Part shown: in pieces, positions 35,171 through 44,180 of the stretch
Numbering within the stretch: the stretch's first letter is position 1
How the letters are laid out: each line of letters begins with the position of its first letter
Origin: Burkholderia sp. Bp8963
GTDB lineage: Bacteria > Pseudomonadota > Gammaproteobacteria > Burkholderiales > Burkholderiaceae
Assembly (NCBI RefSeq): GCF_003854275.1
Contig: NZ_QTQP01000036.1
Location: 1 to 64,000 of the forward strand
Direction of reading: 5' to 3'
Length of the DNA: 64,000 nucleotides
Position numbers and translations under genes: made by a program
Notes under the pieces: model-generated
Databases searched by the model: none
Told to the model about the DNA's origin: nothing
The model's input: only the letters and a program-made list of their open reading frames with translations

Positions 35171-36232
35171 ATGCACCCGAGATTCAACGCGATTGCCATC
35201 GCCCTGACCGCCGCCGCCCTGTTCGGTGCCGCGACGCCCGTTGCCAAGGCGCTGCTCGGCGCGATGTCACCGTTCATGGTGGCCGGCCTGTTCTACCTCG
35301 GGAGCGGGATCGGCCTCGGCGTCGGCATCGTCGTACGCCGGCTGCGCCGGCCGGCCACGCGAGCGGCGGACGAGCATGCGCTGAAGCGATCGGAAATTCC
35401 TTGGCTGGCGGGCGCGATCGCCGCGGGCGGCGTCGCCGGGCCCGCGCTGCTGATGCTCGGCCTGGCGAGCACGCCGGCCGCCACGAGCGCGCTGCTGCTC
35501 AATCTCGAGGGCGTGCTGACGGCCGTGATCGCGTGGATGGTGTTCCGCGAGAACGTCGACGTGCAGATCTTCCTCGGCATGGTGGCGATCGTCGCGGGCG
35601 GCGTGCTGCTGTCGTGGACGCCTGGCGAAGCGCGCGTGCCGACCGGCGCGCTGCTGATCGCCGGCGCGTGCCTGTGCTGGGCGATCGACAACAACCTCAC
35701 GCGCAAGGTGTCGGCCAACGACGCGATGGTGATCGCGTGCCTGAAAGGCCTGATTGCCGGGCCCGTCAATATCGCGATCGCGTTGCTCGCCGGCGCGGCG
35801 CTGCCGCCGGTCGCGGCAAGCGCTGCCGCGATGCTGACGGGACTCTGCGGCTACGGCATCAGCCTCGTGCTGTTCGTCGTCGCGCTGCGTCACCTCGGCA
35901 CGGCGCGCACGGGCGCGTATTTTTCCGTCGCGCCGCTGTTTGGCGTTGCGCTGTCGCTGCTGATCTGGCCGGAGCTGCCGGCCGTCACGTTCTGGATCGC
36001 CGCGGCGTTGATGGCGCTCGGGATCTGGCTGCACGTGCGCGAGCGGCATGAGCACGAGCACACGCACGACGCGATCGAGCATGCGCATCGTCATCGTCAC
36101 GACGAGCATCATCAGCACGAGCATGATTTCCCGTACGACGGTGTCGAACCGCATACGCATCCGCACGTGCATCTGCCGATCACGCATTCCCACGCGCATT
36201 TCCCGGATATCCATCACCGCCATCGGCATTGA
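35171..36232 (+). CDS. EamA-family exporter with histidine-rich tail
   Basis: A 353-residue drug/metabolite transporter with two EamA repeats (ten helices). ALFGAATPVAKALLGAMSPF and MLGLASTPAATSALLLNLEG mark the first; GYGISLVLFVVALRHLGTAR and YFSVAPLFGVALSLLIWPEL mark the second. From about residue 290 the protein ends in a cytoplasmic tail in which roughly four of every ten residues are histidine (ERHEHEHTHDAIEHAHRHRH and PHTHPHVHLPITHSHAHFPD). Such tails bind Ni, Co, Zn or Cu in metal exporters and chaperones. A metal exporter or metal-sensing role is therefore suggested by inference; EamA proteins usually carry organic metabolites. Confidence 0.85.
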   Translation: MHPRFNAIAIALTAAALFGAATPVAKALLGAMSPFMVAGLFYLGSGIGLGVGIVVRRLRRPATRAADEHALKRSEIPWLAGAIAAGGVAGPALLMLGLASTPAATSALLLNLEGVLTAVIAWMVFRENVDVQIFLGMVAIVAGGVLLSWTPGEARVPTGALLIAGACLCWAIDNNLTRKVSANDAMVIACLKGLIAGPVNIAIALLAGAALPPVAASAAAMLTGLCGYGISLVLFVVALRHLGTARTGAYFSVAPLFGVALSLLIWPELPAVTFWIAAALMALGIWLHVRERHEHEHTHDAIEHAHRHRHDEHHQHEHDFPYDGVEPHTHPHVHLPITHSHAHFPDIHHRHRH

Positions 36233-36304
36233 GCGGTCGCGGCTGCACGGGATGCGGCCGTTCGGACATCCAATGGTTACGCTCGCGGCGTTTCGGCGGC
36301 TGGC

Positions 36305-37294
36305 CTAGCGGCTGCCGCGTCGATAGATCGCAATGCCGTTGGCGCTGATGTCGAACGCCATGAGATCCTCGCCGATGACCAACGGGCCGTCGTACGATTC
36401 GCGTGTTTGCGCGACGATCTCATCGGTCGTTACGCTCGGCACCGTTGACGAGCCGATCAACGAAAGGTGCGTATAGACAGCGAGCCTGGGGTGCGCACGG
36501 GTGAACACCGCGCCGGCCTGCTGAGGCGTGACGTGGTGTGCGGCGATGCGCTGAATCGCGGGGCTCTTCATCAATTCGGGCTCGACGGCGAATACCTCGT
36601 GCACCAGCAGATCGGTGCCGGTGCCGTATTTCACGACGTTCTCGTTCATCTTCGTGTCGCCCGACACGAGAACGGCATGGCCTGCGTAGTCGATTCGGTA
36701 TCCGTATGCAGGCTTGACCGCTTCACCCTGATTGACTTCGAATGCGGTGACGCGAAGCCCGCCCCGTTCGTACACGACGCCGTCCTTCGAGAACTCGTCG
36801 ACCTTGACCTCGACGCCTGCTCGCGAGAGCTTCTGGTCGGCCATCCGGATTCTGATGTCTGCCGCATACGCGCGCTCGAGATTCGCCATCAGCTCCGCGG
36901 CGCCGGTCGGCCCGATCACGTGGAACGGCGCGTTGCGCTGCCCGAACGGGGGCGGCAGCCACCCGGTAAGCCACAGGTCGGGAACGCCGACGGTATGGTC
37001 GGAATGGTATTGGGTCAGAAAGAGCGCGTCGATCCTGCCGAGCGGGATGTTCAACTGACCGAGCCGCATCGTGACGCCACGCCCGGCGTCGATGAGTATT
37101 TTCTGGTTGCCGGCCTCGATCAGCGTGCTAACACTGAAACGATCGATCGTCGGATCGGGCGCGCCCGTCCCGAGCAACGTGACGCGCAATACATCGGCAC
37201 TCGCCGGATCCTGTGCCGTTGCGGCGCTCGGGTATGCGGCAACGAGACACAGAATTGCGCAGGCCTTCACCGCGATTAGCCAAAGTCGCTTCAT
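36305..37294 (-). CDS. exported MBL-fold hydrolase, RNase Z/arylsulfatase-like
   Basis: A 329-residue MBL-fold protein with a signal peptide (MKRLWLIAVKACAILCLVAA, cleavage near AATA-QD). VTLLGTGAPDPTIDRFSVST and LIDAGRGVTMRLGQL precede the metal motif FLTQYHSDHTVG. Later ligands are in LVSGDTKMNENVVKY and IAAHHVTPQQAGAVF. This set is shared by periplasmic RNase Z-like/arylsulfatase-type enzymes of unknown substrate. The frame opens at 37399, but the ATG at 37294, after GGAGGA, starts the signal peptide. Monocistronic. Confidence 0.87.
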   Translation of the reverse strand: MKRLWLIAVKACAILCLVAAYPSAATAQDPASADVLRVTLLGTGAPDPTIDRFSVSTLIEAGNQKILIDAGRGVTMRLGQLNIPLGRIDALFLTQYHSDHTVGVPDLWLTGWLPPPFGQRNAPFHVIGPTGAAELMANLERAYAADIRIRMADQKLSRAGVEVKVDEFSKDGVVYERGGLRVTAFEVNQGEAVKPAYGYRIDYAGHAVLVSGDTKMNENVVKYGTGTDLLVHEVFAVEPELMKSPAIQRIAAHHVTPQQAGAVFTRAHPRLAVYTHLSLIGSSTVPSVTTDEIVAQTRESYDGPLVIGEDLMAFDISANGIAIYRRGSR

Positions 37295-37677
37295 GCCGGT
37301 CTCCTCCGTCGAGCCTGGCGACAGCTCGCGTCTAGATTTCACGCGGTTGCCGTTCAGTATAGTGCGGCCATGCATCACTGCGAGCGTCTTAAACAGCAAA
37401 ACGATACCGGCCGTTGAGTCTGCAATGCCGTCTGCCCTGACTCCATCGCTGACCGGCGCGTCACCTTCACGACAAAAACTTCACAACCGCTTGCGTAGTA
37501 TTCGGGCCGGGAGAGGAGGTGCCATTGGACGAGCCGCATGCGGTGACCACACGCCCGGACGGCCCCGTTGCGTCCGAGGTGGCCGAGCGCAAGCAACGCG
37601 GCCACCTCAGCCGTGCCGCGCAGCTGCTGCGGACAAATGGCTGCTGACGGATTCATCATCTGACTACAAATCGCTCT
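37295..37677. other. intergenic stretch with a 10-bp inverted repeat
   Basis: A short plus frame from a TTG at 37525 (DEPHAVTTRPDGPVASEVAE) of about 40 codons is open but unrecognised. GAGGTGGCCG (37576-37585) and CGGCCACCTC (37599-37608) form a perfect hairpin inside it, with no T run. Nothing else was seen. Confidence 0.4.
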
Positions 37678-38280
37678 ATGGATAGCATCGAGGCATTTAA
37701 CCAAGCGCTTTTCCTGATGATCAACGGCACGCCGATGACGCCATCCTGGGTGGTCGGTGTGGCGCTCGTCGTCGCGGACTACATGATCTGGCTGATTCCG
37801 CTGCTGATGACCGCCATGTGGCTCTCAGGCAGCAATCGACAACGCGAACTGGCAATCCGTGCGTGCGTTCTCGCGCTGCTGGCGCTCGGCGCCAACCAAC
37901 TGATCGGTCTTGGCTGGTCTCATCCGCGACCGTTTGCGATCGGCCTTGGACATACGTTTCTTCCGCACGCGCCCGATTCCTCTTTTCCGAGCGATCACGC
38001 CACTGTGTTCGCCAGCATTGCGCTGACGCTGCTCATCGAGCGAATGCGATGGCTGGGAGGCATGACGCTTGTCGTGGGGATCGCAGTTGCATGGGCGCGG
38101 GTATTTCTCGGCGTGCACTTTCCGCTCGACATGATTGGTGCAGTGGCCGTCACATGCGTTGCGTATGCAGTGATGGCGCCGTTCTGGAGAATGAGTGGCC
38201 CGACCGTGACGCGTCTCGCCATCATGCTTTACCGTACGCTGCTCGCGTGGCCAATCAACCGTGGCTGGCTGCGAGCCTGA
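37678..38280 (+). CDS. PAP2-family phosphatase, undecaprenyl-diphosphatase-like
   Basis: A 200-residue inner-membrane PAP2 phosphatase, close to BcrC-type undecaprenyl-diphosphate phosphatases that recycle the peptidoglycan lipid carrier. The three catalytic motifs are GLGWSHPRPF (C1), SSFPSDHATVFASIALTLL (C2, PSDH) and WARVFLGVHFPLDMIGA (C3, with the catalytic His in GVHFPLD). About five or six membrane helices are visible. The ATG at 37678 has no strong ribosome site. It is convergent with the chromate operon and monocistronic. A role in antimicrobial resistance is possible but inferred. Confidence 0.87.
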   Translation: MDSIEAFNQALFLMINGTPMTPSWVVGVALVVADYMIWLIPLLMTAMWLSGSNRQRELAIRACVLALLALGANQLIGLGWSHPRPFAIGLGHTFLPHAPDSSFPSDHATVFASIALTLLIERMRWLGGMTLVVGIAVAWARVFLGVHFPLDMIGAVAVTCVAYAVMAPFWRMSGPTVTRLAIMLYRTLLAWPINRGWLRA

Positions 38281-38376
38281 CCTTCAATGAAGACCTCGAA
38301 CCGACCTTCAGCTCGGTAAGGCGACCGCCGCTCGAGCGGGGAGCCACACGCAACACGGACGTCGGGCGAAGTCCCC

Positions 38377-39417
38377 TTATCGGGGTTCCATAACGCGCAG
38401 CACTGCCCGGCCGCCAACATCTTTCAGAGGGAAGTACGACCGGTGTGTGGCCGGGTCGACTGCGACGACATGCGCATTCGGTCCGAGGCGGCCCTCGCCA
38501 ATCCTGGTGACAGTCGAGCCTCTGACGCTGAACATCGAACCGATGCCGGCTTCGCCCGCAACATAAAGGGTGCCCGCAGACGAATCGAACGCAAGCACAT
38601 CGGGGTCGCTGCCGATGTCGAACGCCTGGACGACGCGCTGTGCGCGCAAATCAAAGACGAGAAGCTTGTCGTTGCCCTCGCACGCGATGAAGGCGAGACG
38701 ATCCCACGAATCGATCAACAGGCCGTGATTGCCTTTGGTGCCCGGCAGATCGAAGCGGCCGACGACTCGGTCCGTCGCCGGATCGATTTCGACGAGCTGA
38801 CGGCGCGTCTGGACGTTCACGAAGATGTGACGGGAAACCGGGTCGTATTGCGTGTTGCCGGCCTCGCCGTCGAGCGGGATCGTCGCGATGCGCTGGTTAC
38901 GCTGAACATCGACGACCGTTTCCGTTTTCCCGTATTCATCGGAGACGTACAGCTTGCGCACGTCGGGCGCGTAGGCCATCCCGTCCGGGTAATGCCCTCC
39001 CGGCATTCGCGCGACGATTTTCAGCGTCGCCGCGTCGATCGCGACGATCTCGTCGGTACCGGTTGCGGATGCGTATACGCGCGACAGCTCCGGAACGACG
39101 AGGACGCCGTGCACCGAAGACACGTCCGCAATCCGCGCGGTCACGCGCGACGCACGCGTATCGAAAACGATCACTTCCCCGTCGCCGAGGTGCGCGATGA
39201 AGAGCCGGTTGCGGTTGGTATCCAGGCTCGCGTAATCGAGTCGGGTCGTGCGCCCGGGGAGCGGAATGTCCGCGACGTGCTTCAATGGCAGGCTGCCGAG
39301 CGCGAGATCGTCCCCGATGGCGTCAGTCCGATAGGCGACAAGGCTCGCTACCACAATCACGATCGAAAGCGCGACAAGCACAAGAAGGCGGTAGCGCCCG
39401 TTTCGGAGGTGTCCCAT
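38377..39417 (-). CDS. YncE-like seven-bladed beta-propeller protein, membrane-anchored
   Basis: A 346-residue protein with an N-terminal basic stretch and one membrane helix (LLVLVALSIVIVVASLVAYR), followed by YncE/NHL-type propeller repeats: RLFIAHLGDGEVIVFDTR, RVYASATGTDEIVAIDAATL, KLYVSDEYGKTETVVDV, HIFVNVQTRRQLVEIDPATD, LAFIACEGNDKLLVFDLR and TLYVAGEAGIGSMFSVRG. It is last in the chromate operon. The role is unknown; periplasmic propellers often bind ligands or partner proteins. The frame is open eleven codons upstream, but the ATG at 39417 (MGHLRNGRYR) is preferred. Confidence 0.85.
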   Translation of the reverse strand: MGHLRNGRYRLLVLVALSIVIVVASLVAYRTDAIGDDLALGSLPLKHVADIPLPGRTTRLDYASLDTNRNRLFIAHLGDGEVIVFDTRASRVTARIADVSSVHGVLVVPELSRVYASATGTDEIVAIDAATLKIVARMPGGHYPDGMAYAPDVRKLYVSDEYGKTETVVDVQRNQRIATIPLDGEAGNTQYDPVSRHIFVNVQTRRQLVEIDPATDRVVGRFDLPGTKGNHGLLIDSWDRLAFIACEGNDKLLVFDLRAQRVVQAFDIGSDPDVLAFDSSAGTLYVAGEAGIGSMFSVRGSTVTRIGEGRLGPNAHVVAVDPATHRSYFPLKDVGGRAVLRVMEPR

Positions 39418-39476
39418 GATTCCATCCTCGGTGGACCGTTGCTGCCGCACTGGCTGCGAGCCGAGTGCGGAGCCCT

Positions 39477-40745
39477 CTATGGCTTGGCCTCTTCGTCCGG
39501 TTTGATGTGGCGGAAAGCGACCAGCAGCGAAAGGTCATACGCGATCTTAAACGCACCGCATGCGACCAGCGGCGCGCCGAGCCAGCCAAGACTGAACAAG
39601 CCGCCGGCCAATGTCGGTGCAATCGCTGCTGCCAGGCTGCGCGGCACGGACGTGAAGCTGGCCGCGGCCGGGCGCTCCGCTGGCGTGACGACGGCCATGA
39701 CGTAGGCAGTTCGGGTCGGCACATCCATCTGCGACATGGCGCTGCGCATGAGCAGGAGCGTCAACGTCACCGGCAGCGATGGCGCCAAGGCCGCACCGAT
39801 CAGGCAGACGCTCGACGGGATGTGCGTGAAGACCATGGTGTTGAGCAGACCGATCTTGCGTGAGAGCGGCGCCGCCGCGAGTTGGGAGCCTGCGGCAAGC
39901 AGTCCGGTGCAGAAAAAGAACTGGCCCGCCGCGCTGACGGAGAACCCGAAACGCTGCATCAGCCAGAGCGCCAGCAGCGAGTTCACGACGAGGCCACCCG
40001 CGAACGCGTCGACGCTGAACAGCAGCGCAAGCCGCGTGACGATGCGCCGCGATGGCCCGAGCGGAGGCGCGACTGTCGCCGCGTGCGATCGCGAACGCGG
40101 CAATCGGGTGTACAGCATGCAGACCGCGAGGCCGGTCGCCGCATAAACAAGAAACATCACGCGCATTGCGGCCAGCTGCGAAATCCCGGTGCGCGATGCA
40201 AGCCAGAGTGGCAGGCCCGCGGCGAGCGAGCCCAATGCGGCCGACACGGCGCCGACCAGGCTGTAACGGGCAAACAGCGCGGTTCGCGCGTCGCCGGTCG
40301 CCGCTTCGGCAAGACGCGCCTGCTCGAGCGGCAGGAACAGGCTGACGTCGCCGGAACTCGGATTGAGCGTGCCGACGAAGGCCACGACAAGCAGTGGCCA
40401 CATCGTCGACAGGCTGGCGAAGCCGATGCCGGTGGCGGCCATCAGGACGGCTGCGAGCGTCAACATCCGGCGGTGCGGGAAGCGACTGGCCACCACGCCG
40501 ACCGCGATCGTCGCGACAGCCGAGCCCATCAGCGTCGCGGTGCTGATCAGTCCCACATCGATTTGCACGAAGCCGAGCGAGAGCAAATACGCGGGGAGCA
40601 GCACTGCGATGAAGCCGTCACAGAATCCACGCAGACCCCGGCTCACGAGGATGATCCACGCAGCAGGCTCGACGCCGGCCGGAAGGAGCCGACGCGAAAG
40701 ACGAATTGCGAACGAGATGGCCACGCGGCCGCTAGGTACGTGCAT
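39477..40745 (-). CDS. MFS transporter in the chromate operon
   Basis: A 422-residue twelve-helix major facilitator. GLRGFCDGFIAVLLPAYLLS, a helix 2-3 loop with VVASRFPHRRMLTLA, DVSLFLPLEQARLAE and the C-half RSAMSQMDVPTRTAYVMAVV plus TPAERPAAASFTSVPRSLAA are typical of the MFS subgroup found in chromate and arsenate clusters. It overlaps the end of the ChrB C-domain gene by 14 bp, so translation is probably coupled. It may export a metal complex or oxyanion; no substrate can be read from sequence. Confidence 0.85.
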   Translation of the reverse strand: MHVPSGRVAISFAIRLSRRLLPAGVEPAAWIILVSRGLRGFCDGFIAVLLPAYLLSLGFVQIDVGLISTATLMGSAVATIAVGVVASRFPHRRMLTLAAVLMAATGIGFASLSTMWPLLVVAFVGTLNPSSGDVSLFLPLEQARLAEAATGDARTALFARYSLVGAVSAALGSLAAGLPLWLASRTGISQLAAMRVMFLVYAATGLAVCMLYTRLPRSRSHAATVAPPLGPSRRIVTRLALLFSVDAFAGGLVVNSLLALWLMQRFGFSVSAAGQFFFCTGLLAAGSQLAAAPLSRKIGLLNTMVFTHIPSSVCLIGAALAPSLPVTLTLLLMRSAMSQMDVPTRTAYVMAVVTPAERPAAASFTSVPRSLAAAIAPTLAGGLFSLGWLGAPLVACGAFKIAYDLSLLVAFRHIKPDEEAKP

Positions 40746-41160
40746 CGCGCTGACACCACGCGTAGAGCGCGTCGTACATCACCGTCCCGTGCCGAAGTTG
40801 CTCGTGATCGTCGGCGAAGTTTTTGGAAAGGCCAATCGAGATGGCATACAGGCCGGCGGCTTCCGGCACGAGATCGAGTCGCCCGGTATCCGCGCCGCGC
40901 ACGATCTCGGCGAGTTTGAGCAAGGCCGGGTCATGCAATTGGTACTTTTCGAGAAACGCATCGAAGCTGCAACGGTTGCCGTGGTGTCCCAGTTCGACGT
41001 CAGGCACGTCGTAAGGAATCGCACCCGTTTCCTCCGCCAATCGCAACACGTCCGCGCCCGGAACGTAGAAGAACTCGGGGGTGTCGTCAATAAACCGGGC
41101 GATCAGCCACGGGCACGCGATGCGATCGATCTTCGGCCGTTCACGCGTAATCCATTTCAT
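40732..41160 (-). CDS. ChrB C-terminal-domain protein
   Basis: A 142-residue protein consisting only of the chromate-resistance ChrB C-terminal domain: ITRERPKIDRIACPWLIARF, DDTPEFFYVPGADVL, DVELGHHGNRCSFDAFLEKY and ISIGLSKNFADDHEQLRHGT. It is homologous to the C-terminal half of the ChrB at 45362-46342 (VDRVASAWLIRRFIDARARF). Stand-alone versions occur in several chr operons; the activity is not established. A single Cys-Pro and several His could bind metal. It is preceded by chrA2 (gap 108 bp) and overlaps the MFS gene. Confidence 0.88.
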   Translation of the reverse strand: MKWITRERPKIDRIACPWLIARFIDDTPEFFYVPGADVLRLAEETGAIPYDVPDVELGHHGNRCSFDAFLEKYQLHDPALLKLAEIVRGADTGRLDLVPEAAGLYAISIGLSKNFADDHEQLRHGTVMYDALYAWCQRDART

Positions 41161-41268
41161 GGCGCTTCTCCTGTCTGAATGTACGGAAGATCCGGGCGAA
41201 TCTGAAGCGTTTCCACATGACTTACTCCTTGTCCAGTTGGCGCATCTGGCGAACGCCTACTCGTCGAA

Positions 41269-42693
41269 TCATCCGACCATGTGAATGGCGATCCCCGCGA
41301 TACAGCATCCCGCGAGCGTGGTCATCATGCCGAGCCTGAATCGAAACAAGGCGACCATGGCTGCAGCCGACAGCAGCAACGACCATGGATCGAGACTGGA
41401 CAGCACGGGAATTTGCAGCGTAATACCAAACAGATGTTTGACGTTGACCTGCGCAAACAGCGTATGAATCGCGAACCAGACAGCCAGATTCAGAATCACG
41501 CCGACGACCGCGGCCAAGATTGTCGAGAGCACGGCGTTAAGCGCGCGATTGTTGCGCAACGCCTCGATGTACGGCGCGCCGATGAAGATGAACAGGAACG
41601 ACGGTGCGAAAGTCGCCCACTTGGCGAGGAAGCCGCCCAGCGTGCCCGCAAGCGCGGGATCGAGCGCACCGGGCTGGCGGAATGCTGCCATGAAGCCGAC
41701 GAACTGCACGACGCTGATGAGCGGTCCAGGCGTCGTTTCGGCCATCCCCAGACCTGCGAGCATTTCGCCGGGTGCGAGCCAGTGATAGTGATCGACAGCC
41801 TGCTGCGCGACATAGGTCAGGATCGCGTAGGCGCCACCGAAGGTCAGCACCGCCATCTTGCTGAAGAACGTGGCGATATGCGTGAACACGTTGTCCGCAC
41901 CGATCGTCGCCAGGAAGGCGAACAGCGGTCCGAGCCAAAGTAGCAGGCCGATTGCCGTTACCTTGAGCGCGCGGACATGCGACGGCCGCACGTGCTCGGG
42001 GATTTCCACTGCGAACGCGGCGTCGATCGCGGGTAGCGGGCCGTCGTCGTGGCCTGCCTCGCCGTGTCCCGCCGCGGTGCGCGGCGACATTGTTCCTGTT
42101 GCGCGGCCGATGATGCCGATCGCGGCCGCTGCGACGATGATGGCCGGGAACGGCACCGCGAAAAAGAAGATGCCGGCGAACGAAAGCGCGGCTACCGCAA
42201 CCATCGCGCGCGTCTTCAACGCACGTCGGCCAACACGAATCACGGCTTCCAGCACGACCGCAAGGACAGCCGCCTTCAGGCCGAAGAACAGCGCCTGGAC
42301 ATAACCAACGTTGCCATAGGTCGCATAGATCCAGCTCAAAACGCCGAGCGCCATGAGGCCGGGCAGGATGAACAGGATGCCGGCCACGAGGCCGCCGCGC
42401 GTCCGATGCAACAGCCAGCCGATATAAACGGCAAGCTTGTGCGCTTCCGGTCCGGGTACGAGCGTGCAATAGTTCAACGCATGCAGAAAGCGCGTCTCGC
42501 TGATCCAGCGCTTCTCCTCGACGAGAATCCGGTGCATCACGGCGATTTGTCCCGCGGGGCCGCCAAAGCTGAGCGCGGCCACGCGAACCCAAACCCGGAA
42601 TGCGTCATGGAACGAGACGCCATGGCGCTCATGGGCCGGGGTGCTCGGCGTCATCGCGGCTACTCGCTGCGTCTCGACAGTATTCGTTTCCAT
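41269..42693 (-). CDS. chrA: chromate efflux transporter ChrA (second copy, long-chain)
   Basis: A 474-residue long-chain CHR transporter built from two homologous halves. N-half: AALSFGGPAGQIAVMHRILV, RWISETRFLHALNYCTLVPG, PEAHKLAVYIGWL. C-half: MAVLTFGGAYAILTYVAQQA, GEMLAGLGMAETTPGPLI, VVQFVGFMAAFRQPG. It would expel chromate from the cytoplasm. It differs clearly from the ChrA at 44181, for example YCTLVPGPEAH against LAQMMPGPLA, so they are not recent duplicates. The ATG at 42693 is used. The linker between halves (AAGHGEAGHDDGPLP) is histidine/acidic. Confidence 0.93.
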   Translation of the reverse strand: METNTVETQRVAAMTPSTPAHERHGVSFHDAFRVWVRVAALSFGGPAGQIAVMHRILVEEKRWISETRFLHALNYCTLVPGPEAHKLAVYIGWLLHRTRGGLVAGILFILPGLMALGVLSWIYATYGNVGYVQALFFGLKAAVLAVVLEAVIRVGRRALKTRAMVAVAALSFAGIFFFAVPFPAIIVAAAAIGIIGRATGTMSPRTAAGHGEAGHDDGPLPAIDAAFAVEIPEHVRPSHVRALKVTAIGLLLWLGPLFAFLATIGADNVFTHIATFFSKMAVLTFGGAYAILTYVAQQAVDHYHWLAPGEMLAGLGMAETTPGPLISVVQFVGFMAAFRQPGALDPALAGTLGGFLAKWATFAPSFLFIFIGAPYIEALRNNRALNAVLSTILAAVVGVILNLAVWFAIHTLFAQVNVKHLFGITLQIPVLSSLDPWSLLLSAAAMVALFRFRLGMMTTLAGCCIAGIAIHMVG

Positions 42694-42756
42694 CAATTTG
42701 GCTGATTGGTTATGCCATTCTCAAGCGCGATGTCTTCATCGTGCTGCGTGTGCTGT

Positions 42757-43347
42757 TCAGGGGGCCACGGCGGCGAATCGCGACGCGACGTGGGTCCAGT
42801 TGATGTTCTGCATGAACGCATCGACATAGGCGGCGGCCTTGGCTCCGAAATCGATGTGATACGCATGCTCGTACATGTCGAGTGCCAACAGCGGCGTGCC
42901 GTCGGCCAGGGTGTGCGCATGGTCCGACGCCCACTGGTTGGTCAGTTTTCCGAGTCGCGGCGACCAGCTCAACAGCACCCAGCCAGAACCGCCACCGAGC
43001 GCCTTGCCCATAGACACGAATTCAGCACGCCAGCGGTCGACGCTGCCGAAATCGTGCTCGATCGCAGTCCCGAGTGCACCAGCGATCGACCCGCTTGCGC
43101 CGAGACCGTCGAAGTAAATCTCGTGCAGGACCATCGAATTCGCGGCGATCAGCTCTTCGCGCTTCAGTCCGTTCAGCACGAACACGGGTGCGCTCGCCGG
43201 GTCGATCGCGGCCAACTGGTCGGTGATGGCGTTCAGACGTTTGACGGCGCCGCCATAGTTGTTTTCGTAATGGCTGGCAATAAGCTTTTCCGACAAACCT
43301 GCCAGCTGGGCAGGATTGCAAGCGAGGGCTTTCATTTCAAATGTCAT
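42757..43347 (-). CDS. chrC: ChrC-type iron superoxide dismutase
   Basis: A 196-residue cytoplasmic Fe/Mn-type superoxide dismutase of the ChrC group from chromate operons, which would remove superoxide formed when chromate is reduced inside the cell. Metal ligands: His in EKLIASHYENNYGG, His in NSMVLHEIYFDGLG, and Asp and His in LDMYEHAYHIDFG. GGGSGWVLLSWSPRLGKL is also family-typical. The start at 43347 (MTFEMKALACNPAQL) follows a strong CCAGGAG site; the frame is open ten codons further. It lies between the exported dismutase and the second chrA. Confidence 0.9.
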   Translation of the reverse strand: MTFEMKALACNPAQLAGLSEKLIASHYENNYGGAVKRLNAITDQLAAIDPASAPVFVLNGLKREELIAANSMVLHEIYFDGLGASGSIAGALGTAIEHDFGSVDRWRAEFVSMGKALGGGSGWVLLSWSPRLGKLTNQWASDHAHTLADGTPLLALDMYEHAYHIDFGAKAAAYVDAFMQNINWTHVASRFAAVAP

Positions 43348-43418
43348 GTGCGTCTCCTGGAGGAAAGGAACAGACATGTTGGCGCTTTCTTAACGCGTCT
43401 TCTGCGCGCGACAGCCGT

Positions 43419-44153
43419 TCACGTCGCTTTCCGCGCTGGCATGGCCGCCTGGAGTCTCAGAGCGGCGTTGTCCCAGTTGATGATGCCGAAAAGCTGGTTG
43501 ACGTATTCGCTGCGCCGATTCTGGTACTTCAGGTAATAGGCGTGCTCGAACACGTCGAGGACGAGGATCGGCTGGATGCCCCAGGCGGTCAGCTTCTGGT
43601 GGTTCTCGCACTGCAGGATCATCAGCCGGCCCGTGACGGGGTGGTAGCCGACGATCCCCCAGCCGGACGCCTCGATGGCGACCGTTGCCGCGACCAGTTG
43701 CGCCTTGAACTTCGCGTAGGAGCCAAAATTCCGGTCGATCGCCTTCGCCAGTTCGCCCTTTGGTTCGCCACCTTTGCCTGACACGCTTGTCCAGTAGACG
43801 GTATGCAGAATGTGGCTGGAAAGCTGGAAGGCGAGCTCTTTCTCGTAGTGCTTCACCAGCGCGAAGTCGTTCGAGTCCCGCGCCTTCGCCAGTGCCTCTT
43901 CCGCCTTGTTTGCGGCGGCCGCTGCGGGCTTGTGGTGAAAGTTGTAGTGCAGCTCGACCGTGCGGGCATCGATGACCGGTTCCAGCGCATCGTATGCAAA
44001 CGGCAAGGGCGCCGCCGAATATTTGCCATCCGCGTCGGTCAGCTTGTCGACGTAGCCGGGGTTCTCGGCAGCATGCGCGGATCGCACCTGGGCAAGTAGA
44101 ACGCCTGCGCCAACCGCAGCGCTGTTGTGCAGGAAGGTACGACGTGTTTTCAT
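43419..44153 (-). CDS. exported Fe/Mn superoxide dismutase
   Basis: A 244-residue dismutase with a twin-arginine-like signal (MKTRRTFLHNSAAVGAGVLL...SAHA), so probably periplasmic and exported folded with its metal. Metal ligands: His in VELHYNFHHKP, His in LSSHILHTVYW, and Asp and His in LVLDVFEHAYYLKYQNRR. EASGWGIVGYHPVTGRLMIL is diagnostic for the Fe/Mn fold. It lies between chrA (28-bp gap) and the chrC-type dismutase (72-bp gap). Two dismutases in one operon imply protection on both sides of the inner membrane. Confidence 0.9.
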   Translation of the reverse strand: MKTRRTFLHNSAAVGAGVLLAQVRSAHAAENPGYVDKLTDADGKYSAAPLPFAYDALEPVIDARTVELHYNFHHKPAAAAANKAEEALAKARDSNDFALVKHYEKELAFQLSSHILHTVYWTSVSGKGGEPKGELAKAIDRNFGSYAKFKAQLVAATVAIEASGWGIVGYHPVTGRLMILQCENHQKLTAWGIQPILVLDVFEHAYYLKYQNRRSEYVNQLFGIINWDNAALRLQAAMPARKAT

Positions 44154-44180
44154 GGATCTTGTCCTCGCAAGTGTGCGATG

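Noticed and set aside
37525..37647. About 40-codon frame DEPHAVTTRPDGPVASEVAE
   Set aside because: Short, TTG start, no homology recalled and overlaps a hairpin; evidence too weak to call a gene.
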